A DNA stretch of 64,000 nucleotides, taken from the NCBI GenBank assembly GCA_934140155.1, contig CAKPBC010000004.1:1-64000 (forward strand). Reading direction: 5' to 3'. Positions 26,070-34,767 of this stretch are shown piece by piece. The translations under genes were made by a program, and so were the position numbers. Numbering within the stretch: position 1 is the stretch's first letter; every line of letters begins with the position of its first letter. The stretch is from an uncultured Bacilli bacterium. GTDB taxonomy: Bacteria > Bacillota_I > Bacilli_A > RFN20 > CAG-826. A model generated the notes under the pieces. That model saw only the letters and a list, made by a program, of their open reading frames with translations. It was not told the DNA's origin and made no database searches.

Positions 26070-29029
26070 TATTTTGCCTCCTCATTAACTTTTTTCTTAT
26101 CATCTTTCATTAGTCCATCAATAACAAGCATTGAAGCCCAGAAGACAAGTCCGGTTACTGCAACTATATCAAAGCAAGTTACTAATGGTTTCCACCAACA
26201 CCATGAAGAAATACTAAATGATGAAATATAGCTATCATTTTGATCTGGATTCTTTAAGTATTCTTTTTCATAATAGTCAGCATGTAACCACATATAAAGT
26301 GTTTCATGTGCAGATTCACGTAAACGACGTTGTAATCTTACTGATGATGTTTTATCGTATTTAGTATTTGATAATGAGCCTAATCTACAACCCATGCCTA
26401 AGTTTCCACCAGCACGTAAGATTGAATCACAATACATTTGTGTTCCAATATAGTCAGTTGTAATTGCGCCTTTAAATGCCCACTCTTTTCTTAATACACC
26501 TGTTAATAAAGCAGTTGTTGTTTCTGAGTGTTCTCCGCCAATTCCACGATAAGTAGTCATTGCACCAAGTGCTCCACCTTCAACGAAGGCATCTCTAAAT
26601 GGTTTTAAATATACTTCACGGAATGCTTGTTCACTTAGCCAAATACTATCACCAACATTACCATATAAAGCGAAGTGTTTTAAGAAACAGTATCTACCTC
26701 TTGTACTTAATCCTTTAACGGCATTTTTAATGATTGTACCCGCTAATTGAGGATCTTCTGAAGGTGATTCGTGGTTTCTTCCAAAGAATGATGAACGGTG
26801 AGAGTCAATTGCCCATCCCCATACACCATGTACACCGACAGACTTCATATCATCACCATAAGATTTACCAAATTCATAAGCTAATTTAGGATTCCAAGTT
26901 GAAGCAATAATAACCATAGTTGGATAACCTGTTCCTCTTGGTCCAGCAACGAATCCTTTAATTTGTGAAGGTCCGTCAAAATCATATAAAATTGGTTTTC
27001 CTACTGAATCGATTTTCTTAGTACCATAGTAATTATTAATAAGATCTACTACTTCACTAATTGATAATTGGTCTAATAATTTTTCCCATTCAGGAGCGTT
27101 AAAGTCTGCTCCTAATTTTTCTCCTAATTCATTGATGATACCATTTTCAGCTACTTTTAAGCCGTTTCTTGCATCCCATGTAACAGGAGTATTATCAATT
27201 TCATTACCAAATTCATCAACTGTAGCATTATCCCATGCTTGTGCTCTTTCTGAACTATATGTTGCTTGTTTAGCAGATGGTGTACAAGCGCGTGCTTTAT
27301 AATTATCTCTAAAGTCTTCTGGTTTCATAAAGTTTTCACGAGTGAGCCAAGGAATATCAGCAACAAATTCTCCTTCGTTTCCATCAAGTGGTGTCATATC
27401 GACAGCATCTTCACCTGTGAATAAGTTTTTAACTTCTGCACCAGTAATTTTATCTTTAGTAATTTTAATTGTTTCATCAACTTTATATTCGAACTTTCCA
27501 TCAACTAAAGCATTTTTATAATTAACTTGTTTAATATTATGAGAGTCTGTCATTAAATTAATGACATATTTTCCAGCTTCTAATTCATAACCTTTATGAC
27601 CATTATTATTTTTGTCATAACAATCATAAGAAGTAAAATCATCAGCATCAATGACTAATTCAACTGTTTCTGTTTCATTTGGTTGTAAAACATTTGTTTT
27701 GGTAAAGCCCACTAAAGAGGTAGATGGTTTTTCAATTCCGCCCTTAGTATAAGGTACATTTACATATGCTTCTACTACATCTCTTGCTGGATATTTACCA
27801 TTATTTTTTACAGTAACAGGAATAGTGATTTCTGTATTATTAGTAATTGATGAATTAGGTTCAACACTAATTTCTCCTACTGTCCATTCAAAATCACAAT
27901 ATGATAATCCATAGCCAAATGGGAATTGAACTACTCCATCATATCCTGTTCCAAATTCATTATTAACATTATTCCATATTCCTTCTACATTAGCAGTTTC
28001 ATACCATTTATAACCAACATAAACTCCTTCTACATAATCAGTATAAGAGCGACCATAATCAGTAAAATTTAGTCCACCGCACCAAATATTTGCAGGATTT
28101 GTAAAGAAGTCATACGCAAATGTATCAACTGTTCTTCCTGACGGAGAAACATCGCCATATAATAATCCTGGAAGGGCACTAGCGCCTCTAGTACCGGTAA
28201 ATCCAACATACATACATGCTCCGATTCCTGGAATCTTTTTTAAGAAGCCGCATTCGATCGGATTAGCGGCATTAATTATTACAACAACTTTCTTATAATT
28301 TTGACCAACATAAGTTAATAAAGCTTCTTCTTCAGTTGATATTTCTAAATAATGTCTAGTATTATCTCCAGCAGCTTTTGGTCCTTTTTTAGCTTGGCTA
28401 GTTGTACTACAATCCATACCTTCACCAGCCATACGAGAAATAACTACTAAGGCAACGTCAGAATAATTCTTAGAATATTCTAATAAATCATCACTATAAT
28501 ATTCTTTGTCATCAATTTTTGGTTCAATTAATGGGGTAAGAGTGGAAATATGCGTTCCTCTTAAATTTTCACTTTGATATCTAGGTGCATAATATTTTGT
28601 ATACATATTATATAATTTTTCGTTATATTGAATACCATAATCATTTAATGCACGATATAAATCAATATTCTTTTTAATATCATCTTCTTCAGGGGCAACA
28701 CCACCTGATGCATTTTGACCTTCACTACCATAAATCCAGTCAATAGATCTCCAACCAAAGACGTTTACTTTTTTATCTGTTGAATAATTTAAAGGTAATG
28801 TATTGTTTTCATTATGGAGAAGAGTTGCCCCTTCTTCCATAATTCTTTTAGATAGTTTTTGACCATTATCAGCACTTACGCTAACTTGGCTCTTATCAAC
28901 AATAGCAGGATTTAAGAATGTATTAATTTCTGCTTCAAAGTTTTCAATAACTTTGTTACCAATAATTAAACCCACACCTATTACCGCTATACAAGCCCCA
29001 TTAATTATATACTTTATTTTTTTATTCAT
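26069..29029 (-). CDS. Membrane-tethered GH3 glycoside hydrolase with inverted domain order (locus A)
   Basis: A 986-residue GH3 enzyme. An N-terminal transmembrane helix (about 7-25) is followed by the domain normally C-terminal (SRMAGEGMD, with candidate acid/base E203), a fibronectin-like domain (about 420-520), then the TIM-barrel domain with the nucleophile in GAITTDYIGT (D859), and a second transmembrane helix (about 946-970) with a charged tail. The reversed order is known from a few gut Bacillota beta-glucosidases. Both ends are membrane-anchored, so the catalytic part is outside. The substrate is unknown (beta-glucosidase, xylosidase or N-acetylglucosaminidase). It is 13 bp downstream of the 761-residue gene and shares its terminal base with the next gene. 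Confidence 0.87.
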   Translation of the reverse strand: MNKKIKYIINGACIAVIGVGLIIGNKVIENFEAEINTFLNPAIVDKSQVSVSADNGQKLSKRIMEEGATLLHNENNTLPLNYSTDKKVNVFGWRSIDWIYGSEGQNASGGVAPEEDDIKKNIDLYRALNDYGIQYNEKLYNMYTKYYAPRYQSENLRGTHISTLTPLIEPKIDDKEYYSDDLLEYSKNYSDVALVVISRMAGEGMDCSTTSQAKKGPKAAGDNTRHYLEISTEEEALLTYVGQNYKKVVVIINAANPIECGFLKKIPGIGACMYVGFTGTRGASALPGLLYGDVSPSGRTVDTFAYDFFTNPANIWCGGLNFTDYGRSYTDYVEGVYVGYKWYETANVEGIWNNVNNEFGTGYDGVVQFPFGYGLSYCDFEWTVGEISVEPNSSITNNTEITIPVTVKNNGKYPARDVVEAYVNVPYTKGGIEKPSTSLVGFTKTNVLQPNETETVELVIDADDFTSYDCYDKNNNGHKGYELEAGKYVINLMTDSHNIKQVNYKNALVDGKFEYKVDETIKITKDKITGAEVKNLFTGEDAVDMTPLDGNEGEFVADIPWLTRENFMKPEDFRDNYKARACTPSAKQATYSSERAQAWDNATVDEFGNEIDNTPVTWDARNGLKVAENGIINELGEKLGADFNAPEWEKLLDQLSISEVVDLINNYYGTKKIDSVGKPILYDFDGPSQIKGFVAGPRGTGYPTMVIIASTWNPKLAYEFGKSYGDDMKSVGVHGVWGWAIDSHRSSFFGRNHESPSEDPQLAGTIIKNAVKGLSTRGRYCFLKHFALYGNVGDSIWLSEQAFREVYLKPFRDAFVEGGALGAMTTYRGIGGEHSETTTALLTGVLRKEWAFKGAITTDYIGTQMYCDSILRAGGNLGMGCRLGSLSNTKYDKTSSVRLQRRLRESAHETLYMWLHADYYEKEYLKNPDQNDSYISSFSISSWCWWKPLVTCFDIVAVTGLVFWASMLVIDGLMKDDKKKVNEEAK

Positions 29030-29042
29030 TTATTAATCCTCA

Positions 29043-31328
29043 TTAATTCATTTTGACACTATAGACATAGCCGCCACCATAAGTGTTATCCCAACTTAAT
29101 CCAATAATAATTCCAACGCCTTTATAATCAATTAGACCTTGAGTATTGAAACTATTTGTACTTGGACAAATATTAGTTGTATCTTCTATTGCTACTTGTT
29201 TAATTAAATTACCATCAAAATCAAATATTGATGTCTTGACACCTTTGATACCATTTGTGGTGTATGTCACATAAATATAATCATCATTAGCAAATAAATT
29301 AGATACACCTAAGCCAGAGAATCCTTTGGCATCAGCGAGTTTGCTAACAGCTTTAGAATCTTTATCATAAGTATATAAAGCACCGTTTACTCCTAATAAA
29401 ACTAAGCGATCATTGAATTTGTCATAAGCTGCATTTTTAAGATTTTCAGGCATTTTATCAAATGTTAAAGATTCACCTGTTTCTACTAATGTGTCCTTAT
29501 TAACTTCAAAAACTGTTTTACTATTAAATTTTGTAACCCAGATATTATCATTATAGTAGAAAATCTTACCAGCATCAGATGAATTAGGGTTACTATCCGC
29601 AATGGTAACAAGATTTGTTGCTGATACCCATTCACCAGTTAAAGGATTGCTACGTACTAATCTAGCTTGTGTATTTGAGCCATTTGTATATGCATAGTAA
29701 ATATTATCTCCATCAGTAGTAACACCTTGCAAATATCCGCATCCGCTTTCTTTATGTCTTGCTACTAACTCACTAGCAACAAAGTTAGTTTCTGTATTTG
29801 CTTCAACATATTCACCAACAGTTATATTTGGATGTTTTTCTAAATTTGATGTATTAAATTCATATAAGTATGCACCCATTGGCATATTAGTATAGCCAAC
29901 ATAAACTAATCTTGTAATGAATAATTTTCCATTATGCATTATCATATTTTGAAGATTACTACATCTAACTCTATTAACAGTATAAACATCACCAATTGGT
30001 TTATCTTTACTACCATATGTAGTTTTGGAAATTAATGTGCCATCCCAACTATATGTTTTAATGATTGCAGTATCATAGTATGTACCTTGCTTTAATGTGT
30101 CACCATCTTTAACTGTTTCTAATGTTTGTTCTTGTTTAATAAAGCCATATAAACGTTCACCATCAGAATATATCGTTTGAAAACCACCTGTGCTAGTAAG
30201 TGTTTTTTCTAGATTTAATTCACCATCATAAATATACATAGTATTATTTGTATAAACAGCAAATTTATCTTTTTCTTTACTATACGCTACTGACTTAATG
30301 CCACTTAAATTATTTTCATCAGATTTATTCAATTTAAAGTTTAATGAAGTATCATTTTGTGTGACTTCACCAACTCCATCACCTGTAATGTCACTAGCTT
30401 TTACAGAAACAAATGTTCCTTGTGAAGTAATTATATAAATTCTTCCATTGTAGAAGAACACATTAGCATTATCAGTCCAATAATATTTTTCACTTCCATC
30501 ATGTGATTGATATTGCTTTGAATATCCTACTACTTTGTTAGTTTCAAAATCATATTTAACAATTATGCCGTATTGGTTTTGTGCTCTATTCATAGCAAAA
30601 TATGCATATCTTGGGTTATCTAAATCATTACAAGCACCATGAACATACTCATATCCGCTTAGTGCAAATTGTTCACCAACAAGGTCATAAGAAAATTTAG
30701 AATGATCGCCATATAAATTTGCATAATTTTGATATTGATCAAAACTTAGGTTAATGTTTTTGTCTTCAACATAATTCTTAGCATCATTTAAACTAATAGT
30801 GCGTGAATCACTATAATTATCATCAACATTTAATGTAAGAGTAATATCACTTTCTTTATAGGTTGAATCACTTTTAAATCTAATTGTATAACAAGCCCAA
30901 TAATAGTTTTTTGTACTTGTTACATCATAATCCACTAATTCATCACCATTAGTGAAAGATACTTTCCCATTCGCGGCTATACCTTTATATAAAGTGGTAA
31001 CTTCATCAGTTTTATCTTCTAGTCCCTCAATATGTCTAGTAAATGAAACTTTAGAGTAAGCACCTCTTAAAGCAGCAGCAAATCTTAAATATTCATATCC
31101 TTCAGCATCTGAAGCTGTTTGGAAATAAATTTTAGATGCTTTGAATGCATTGTTGCCACTGCTAGCATTTCTTAAAGCAACTTTCTTAACATTACTTTTT
31201 TCATTCATAAAATCAGTTGTACTTGATTCTAAGTCAGCAACTGAAGCCTTGTTATTCTCTTTAGTCACATTTGAAAAAGTAACAAGAGACAATAATAACG
31301 CAACACTAAAAATGCCTATTTTTTTCAT
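29043..31328 (-). CDS. Secreted beta-propeller protein of locus A
   Basis: A 761-residue secreted protein. Residues 1-19 are a signal peptide. Residues about 45-185 form a module also seen at the start of the 731-residue protein of locus B (shared YYWACYTIRF/YYWACYTIRY, IAANGKV/IEANGKV and FAAALRG/FAVALKG). Residues about 200-761 look like a beta-propeller with repeated hydrophobic-DGxxY-type blades. No membrane anchor or sortase motif is seen, so it may be released or held by other components. It follows the YxxP peptide gene by 17 bp and precedes the GH3 gene in an operon. Confidence 0.75.
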   Translation of the reverse strand: MKKIGIFSVALLLSLVTFSNVTKENNKASVADLESSTTDFMNEKSNVKKVALRNASSGNNAFKASKIYFQTASDAEGYEYLRFAAALRGAYSKVSFTRHIEGLEDKTDEVTTLYKGIAANGKVSFTNGDELVDYDVTSTKNYYWACYTIRFKSDSTYKESDITLTLNVDDNYSDSRTISLNDAKNYVEDKNINLSFDQYQNYANLYGDHSKFSYDLVGEQFALSGYEYVHGACNDLDNPRYAYFAMNRAQNQYGIIVKYDFETNKVVGYSKQYQSHDGSEKYYWTDNANVFFYNGRIYIITSQGTFVSVKASDITGDGVGEVTQNDTSLNFKLNKSDENNLSGIKSVAYSKEKDKFAVYTNNTMYIYDGELNLEKTLTSTGGFQTIYSDGERLYGFIKQEQTLETVKDGDTLKQGTYYDTAIIKTYSWDGTLISKTTYGSKDKPIGDVYTVNRVRCSNLQNMIMHNGKLFITRLVYVGYTNMPMGAYLYEFNTSNLEKHPNITVGEYVEANTETNFVASELVARHKESGCGYLQGVTTDGDNIYYAYTNGSNTQARLVRSNPLTGEWVSATNLVTIADSNPNSSDAGKIFYYNDNIWVTKFNSKTVFEVNKDTLVETGESLTFDKMPENLKNAAYDKFNDRLVLLGVNGALYTYDKDSKAVSKLADAKGFSGLGVSNLFANDDYIYVTYTTNGIKGVKTSIFDFDGNLIKQVAIEDTTNICPSTNSFNTQGLIDYKGVGIIIGLSWDNTYGGGYVYSVKMN

Positions 31329-31345
31329 ACTTTTACCTCCGTTTC

Positions 31346-31477
31346 CTATAGCGTTTCATTAACGCCATCGTTAATATCGATGTTTCCTTCGTCTCTAGTT
31401 ATGCTAGACACTAAGATTACATCTTCAAGCATAATTTCTTCTAGAATAATAGTCGGCTTTTCATAGTTTTGTTTCAT
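31346..31477 (-). CDS. 43-residue YxxP-leader peptide (locus A)
   Basis: A short gene with AAAGGAG 9 bp before its ATG. The product begins MKQNYEKPTIILEE, continues through LEDVILVSSITRDE, and ends acidic. The YxxPxI leader is the motif recognised by PqqD-type leader-binding proteins in lasso and related RiPP systems. It closely matches the peptide at 52436. It lies 17 bp upstream of the 761-residue secreted protein and directly downstream of a promoter. A substrate of the kinase/PqqD/ABC operon at 16.4-21 kb is likely but unproved. Confidence 0.72.
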   Translation of the reverse strand: MKQNYEKPTIILEEIMLEDVILVSSITRDEGNIDINDGVNETL

Positions 31478-31508
31478 GCAAAAACTCTCCTTTTTAAACT
31501 ACAAAAAT

Positions 31509-31538
31509 ATGATACCACCAACCATAGCATTTTGTCTA
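31509..31538 (-). promoter_or_regulatory. Promoter of surface locus A
   Basis: On the minus strand TAGACA and an extended -10 TGGTATCAT are separated by 18 bp, 32 bp upstream of the YxxP peptide ATG. It is the only clear promoter ahead of the four-gene locus. No LytTR repeats of the locus B type are seen here. Confidence 0.6.
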
Positions 31539-31643
31539 CGGATTTTGTAAGCCATTTCATTTTTGAACATCGAAAAAAAATAGCCATATATACCATGAAT
31601 GGTATTTTGACTAATTCTTTAAATGTTTATTCAATTTAAATGG

Positions 31644-32642
31644 TTATTCGCTTTTAAGCTTTCTTTTCATTAAATTATCTAACGCATCACGAGGTTTTAC
31701 CTCTTGATAAAGTACATCGTAAATCGCATTTACAATAGGGAGTTCAATATTCTCTTCTTTTCCTATTTTGTATAGAATCTCTGTTGTTCTAATTCCTTCA
31801 ACAGTTTTGGTGTTGTTTAACAAGAACTCTTTTGCACTATTAGCTTTTCCGATTGCTAGTCCTGCTTGGAAATTACGTGAAAAATATGAGTTACAAGTAA
31901 CCATTAAATCACCAATACCAGTTAATCCTAAAAATGTTTTTTCTTTGCCGCCAAAAAAGGTGCCAAGTTTTATCATCTCGATTAATCCACGAGTTACTAA
32001 TGCTGCTTTAGCATTATCACCCATTCCTAATCCTTGAAGTATTCCAGCAGCAATGGCGATAGTGTTCTTAATAGCAGCACCATATTCTGCGCCTATTTCA
32101 TCCACTTGTGCATAAACACGTAAATAATTATTTGAAAAAACATGTTGAATATATTTGGCAGTTTCTAAATCTACACATGTAGAAGTAATACAAGTTAACT
32201 TGCGAACTATTACTTCTTCGGCATGTCCTGGACCAATTAATGAAACAACTTCTTGTCTCATATTGCTTGGAATAATTTCACGAACAACATCAGACATTCT
32301 TTTTAATGTTGTTGGATCAAAACCCTTAGCAACAGAAACAATGTACGGCTTGTTAGTTATAAATGGCTTAATTTTTAATAAAACTTCGCGATATGCAATT
32401 GAAGGAACCGCTACTACAATAATCATAGCGTCTTTAAGAGCAAGAACAATATCAGTTGTGGCTTTAATAGATGGAGATAAAGTTATTTCATCTCCAAAAT
32501 ATTTTTTATTTTGATGATTATTACTTATATCATTAACTTCTTCAACATCTCGTCCATATATAATTACTTCATTAGCATTGTCACTTAATACTTGCGCTAA
32601 CGCACTACCCCAAGTTCCTGATCCTAAAACACAACATTTCAT
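31644..32642 (-). CDS. gpsA: Glycerol-3-phosphate dehydrogenase [NAD(P)+]
   Basis: A 332-residue enzyme that reduces dihydroxyacetone phosphate to sn-glycerol 3-phosphate for phospholipid synthesis. An N-terminal Rossmann motif (VLGSGTWGSALA, about 5-16) and the catalytic region (AEYGAAIKNTIAIAAGI with the conserved Lys) are present. AGGTG lies about 10 bp before the ATG at 32642; a GTG nine bases further upstream is possible but too close to that site. Length is normal. It stands alone. Confidence 0.96.
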   Translation of the reverse strand: MKCCVLGSGTWGSALAQVLSDNANEVIIYGRDVEEVNDISNNHQNKKYFGDEITLSPSIKATTDIVLALKDAMIIVVAVPSIAYREVLLKIKPFITNKPYIVSVAKGFDPTTLKRMSDVVREIIPSNMRQEVVSLIGPGHAEEVIVRKLTCITSTCVDLETAKYIQHVFSNNYLRVYAQVDEIGAEYGAAIKNTIAIAAGILQGLGMGDNAKAALVTRGLIEMIKLGTFFGGKEKTFLGLTGIGDLMVTCNSYFSRNFQAGLAIGKANSAKEFLLNNTKTVEGIRTTEILYKIGKEENIELPIVNAIYDVLYQEVKPRDALDNLMKRKLKSE

Positions 32643-32889
32643 TTCAATCACACACCTATATTTATAATTTTACCATAAATATAAAAGTAATTCCAATAAC
32701 GCAAAAATAAACTATATGTTTACTTTTTTAGCCTTCTTAATTTTTTTACAAATAGTTTTAAAAATTCTTTTTATATAAAAACTATGATTAATTCGGAGTT
32801 TTTAATTAATCTCATTTTTAAAAGCAAAAAAAACATAGCATTTTTAATTTGTTTTTGCTAATATATTAGCGGATGGGTGAAATAATATT

Positions 32890-33507
32890 ATGAGCAACTC
32901 TTTATTAAAAATTGATGAAAAAATAAAAACTATATTTGGTTATTTACATATATTTGTCGAGGGAAAGGAACTAAGTTATTCTTCGATTGATTATTATAAT
33001 TATCTAAGAAATGAAGCACTCATTTTAGATGAAAAAGTAAAAACAGATGATGTTTTAGAATGTAAAATTATTATGTTTGATGCTTCAGACATTGAGCCTT
33101 ACACTAACATAAGCGTTGTAGTGGATGAACAAGTCCCTTATTATAAAGATAATGATGATGACACATTAGCTGTCACATATGAAAAAGGAAATAGAATGTT
33201 AACTGTCGGATTTTATAAAGACGATTTAAAGTGTTCCCTTGTATTTCCTCAAATATATGGTGATTATAAACAAGGAATCCAACTTTATAAAAGAGTAGAT
33301 GTCTTATACTTCGTCGTATCATGGGTTGGGGATAAAGTAGTGCCATATAAGAATAAACAAGGCAAATTATCCTACGACCAGCGCACAACTTTTGCTAGTG
33401 ATGGGTTCCCTTCTGAAGAAATACTTGGCTATATAAAAGAATTCATAGAAATTAAAAAACCAACATCACCTTATAAATTCTTCGATTACTTAAACGAACT
33501 TAATTAA
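32890..33507 (+). CDS. Protein of unknown function
   Basis: A 205-residue acidic, soluble protein that I do not recognise. Strands such as VLECKIIMFDAS and VDVLYFVVSWVGDK suggest an alpha/beta or beta-rich fold. There is no signal peptide or membrane helix. It overlaps the end of a convergent GNAT gene by 8 bp, so it is probably its own unit. Confidence 0.55.
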   Translation: MSNSLLKIDEKIKTIFGYLHIFVEGKELSYSSIDYYNYLRNEALILDEKVKTDDVLECKIIMFDASDIEPYTNISVVVDEQVPYYKDNDDDTLAVTYEKGNRMLTVGFYKDDLKCSLVFPQIYGDYKQGIQLYKRVDVLYFVVSWVGDKVVPYKNKQGKLSYDQRTTFASDGFPSEEILGYIKEFIEIKKPTSPYKFFDYLNELN

Positions 33508-33769
33508 CATATATATCAATATTATTATCATGGAAATATCTCATAGCATATGAGCAAGTAGCTCTTATGTTATATTTTTCTTTTTGGGCAATACTAATCA
33601 CTTCTTCAACTAACTTTTTTGCCATTCCTTGCCCTCTTAAAGATGCATCAACAAATGTGTGTGTTATCGTTATTTCATTAACACCAGTTTTAGGAAAATC
33701 TATTTCTGCTACAAGAGAACCATTGTCATCAAAATATGTTATTCTATCATCATAAATTTTTTTATTCAT
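33500..33769 (-). CDS. Small GNAT-family N-acetyltransferase (YjdJ-like)
   Basis: An 89-residue minimal GNAT. The acetyl-CoA-binding loop is visible as ASLRGQGMAKKL (about 43-54), preceded by the strand ITITHTFVD, and it ends with SYAMRYFHDNN. This matches the YjdJ/YidJ-type single-domain family. The acceptor is unknown. It is convergent with the previous gene. Confidence 0.82.
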   Translation of the reverse strand: MNKKIYDDRITYFDDNGSLVAEIDFPKTGVNEITITHTFVDASLRGQGMAKKLVEEVISIAQKEKYNIRATCSYAMRYFHDNNIDIYVN

Positions 33770-33948
33770 TTTAAATCACCGCCATCTAAAATTTATCATA
33801 AAAATATAATTATGAAAAATAATATGCTTATATTTATTAATAATGAGGACGTTTTATTACATCAAGGTTAGTTCAAACTAACACATTTTTTGACTTTTTT
33901 TGCATTTTTTCATTGTTTTTAGTAAATAAAAGTGTTAACATACCTAAG

Positions 33949-34082
33949 TAGTTTTAAGGGAGTAGTTAGCTCAACTAAGAGCGATTGTCCTACAAACCGG
34001 TTGAATAAATGACCAGGTCAATCTTAATTAGCGAGACTTATAATTAGCACACCCTTTTTGTGTTAATTAGGTCTCGTTTTTC
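33949..34082 (+). ncRNA. yybP-ykoY manganese riboswitch with terminator, upstream of mntP
   Basis: The motif GGAGTAG (33959-33965), the GGTCAATC segment and the GCGAGA segment are typical of the yybP-ykoY aptamer. TTTTAAG before GGAGTAG and CTTATAA after GCGAGA form the P1 helix. The 3' strand of P1 (CGAGAC...AATTAGCACA) can instead pair with GTGTTAATT...GTCTCG to form a long terminator followed by TTTTT. Mn2+ binding should favour P1 and allow transcription of mntP. The downstream gene matches known targets. Confidence 0.83.
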
Positions 34083-34104
34083 TTGTTTAAAGGAGAAAAT
34101 ATTT

Positions 34105-34755
34105 ACGGAAACATTTATTTGGATTATTACCGCTATCGGGCTAGGCGCAGGTCTTGCCATGGATGCATGTGCTGCTTCAATGAGTAACGGCTTGTCTGAG
34201 CCAAACATGAAGCACAAAAAAAGTTTCTTAATAGCGGGATTATTTGGATTCTTCCAAATTCTTATGCCAGTATTAGGTTATTTAGCCATTACTGTATTAA
34301 GCAGTTCGTTAGGAGAAAACTTTTCAAAAGTATTTGGTTATTTAGTGCCTTGGATTGCTTTAATACTTTTATTATTTTTAGGAATTAAAACTATTATCGA
34401 AGGCGTCCATGAAGGAAAAGAAAACGATACCATTGAAAATAAAAAGGTTAAGAACATAACTTTTGGCTATTTATTATTACAAGCAGTCGCTACTTCTATT
34501 GATGCATTAAGCGTTGGTATCATTTATGGTAATGTTCAACCACTTGAAGCTTATTTAACATTTGCTATTGTTGGTCTTGTTACATTTGGAATTTGTATTG
34601 CAGCAGTATATATTGGTAAAAAATTTGGAACACTATTTGCTAATAAAGCCACTATTGCAGGTGGCATAATATTAATTGCTATTGGATTAGAAATATTCTT
34701 CACTCATTGGAGTGATGTTGTAGCAGGTATTAATGCTTTAATTAATTTATTTTAA
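34105..34755 (+). CDS. mntP: Manganese efflux pump MntP, with probable ACG start
   Basis: A 216-residue, six-helix Mn2+ exporter. The characteristic repeats with acidic residues are GLAMDACAASMSNG (TM1) and ATSIDALSVGIIYG (TM4). The only upstream GTG (34060) lies in the riboswitch terminator and would read through the ribosome site. AAAGGAG at 34090-34095 places the start at ACG 34105 (spacing 9), just before TM1. ACG is a rare but known weak start, and an ATG-to-ACG change is the simplest explanation. It is under the manganese riboswitch and followed 12 bp later by a CaCA exchanger. Confidence 0.88.
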   Translation, partial: TETFIWIITAIGLGAGLAMDACAASMSNGLSEPNMKHKKSFLIAGLFGFFQILMPVLGYLAITVLSSSLGENFSKVFGYLVPWIALILLLFLGIKTIIEGVHEGKENDTIENKKVKNITFGYLLLQAVATSIDALSVGIIYGNVQPLEAYLTFAIVGLVTFGICIAAVYIGKKFGTLFANKATIAGGIILIAIGLEIFFTHWSDVVAGINALINLF

Positions 34756-34767
34756 GGAGTTTAAATT

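Noticed and set aside
31590..31605. ATACCAT/ATGGTAT inverted repeat as a terminator for gpsA or locus A
   Set aside because: The loop is only two bases and no T-run follows; it lies upstream of the locus A promoter instead.
34060..34104. GTG start for mntP inside the riboswitch terminator
   Set aside because: The GTG is part of the terminator stem, and reading from it would translate the ribosome site itself. ACG at 34105 has correct spacing.
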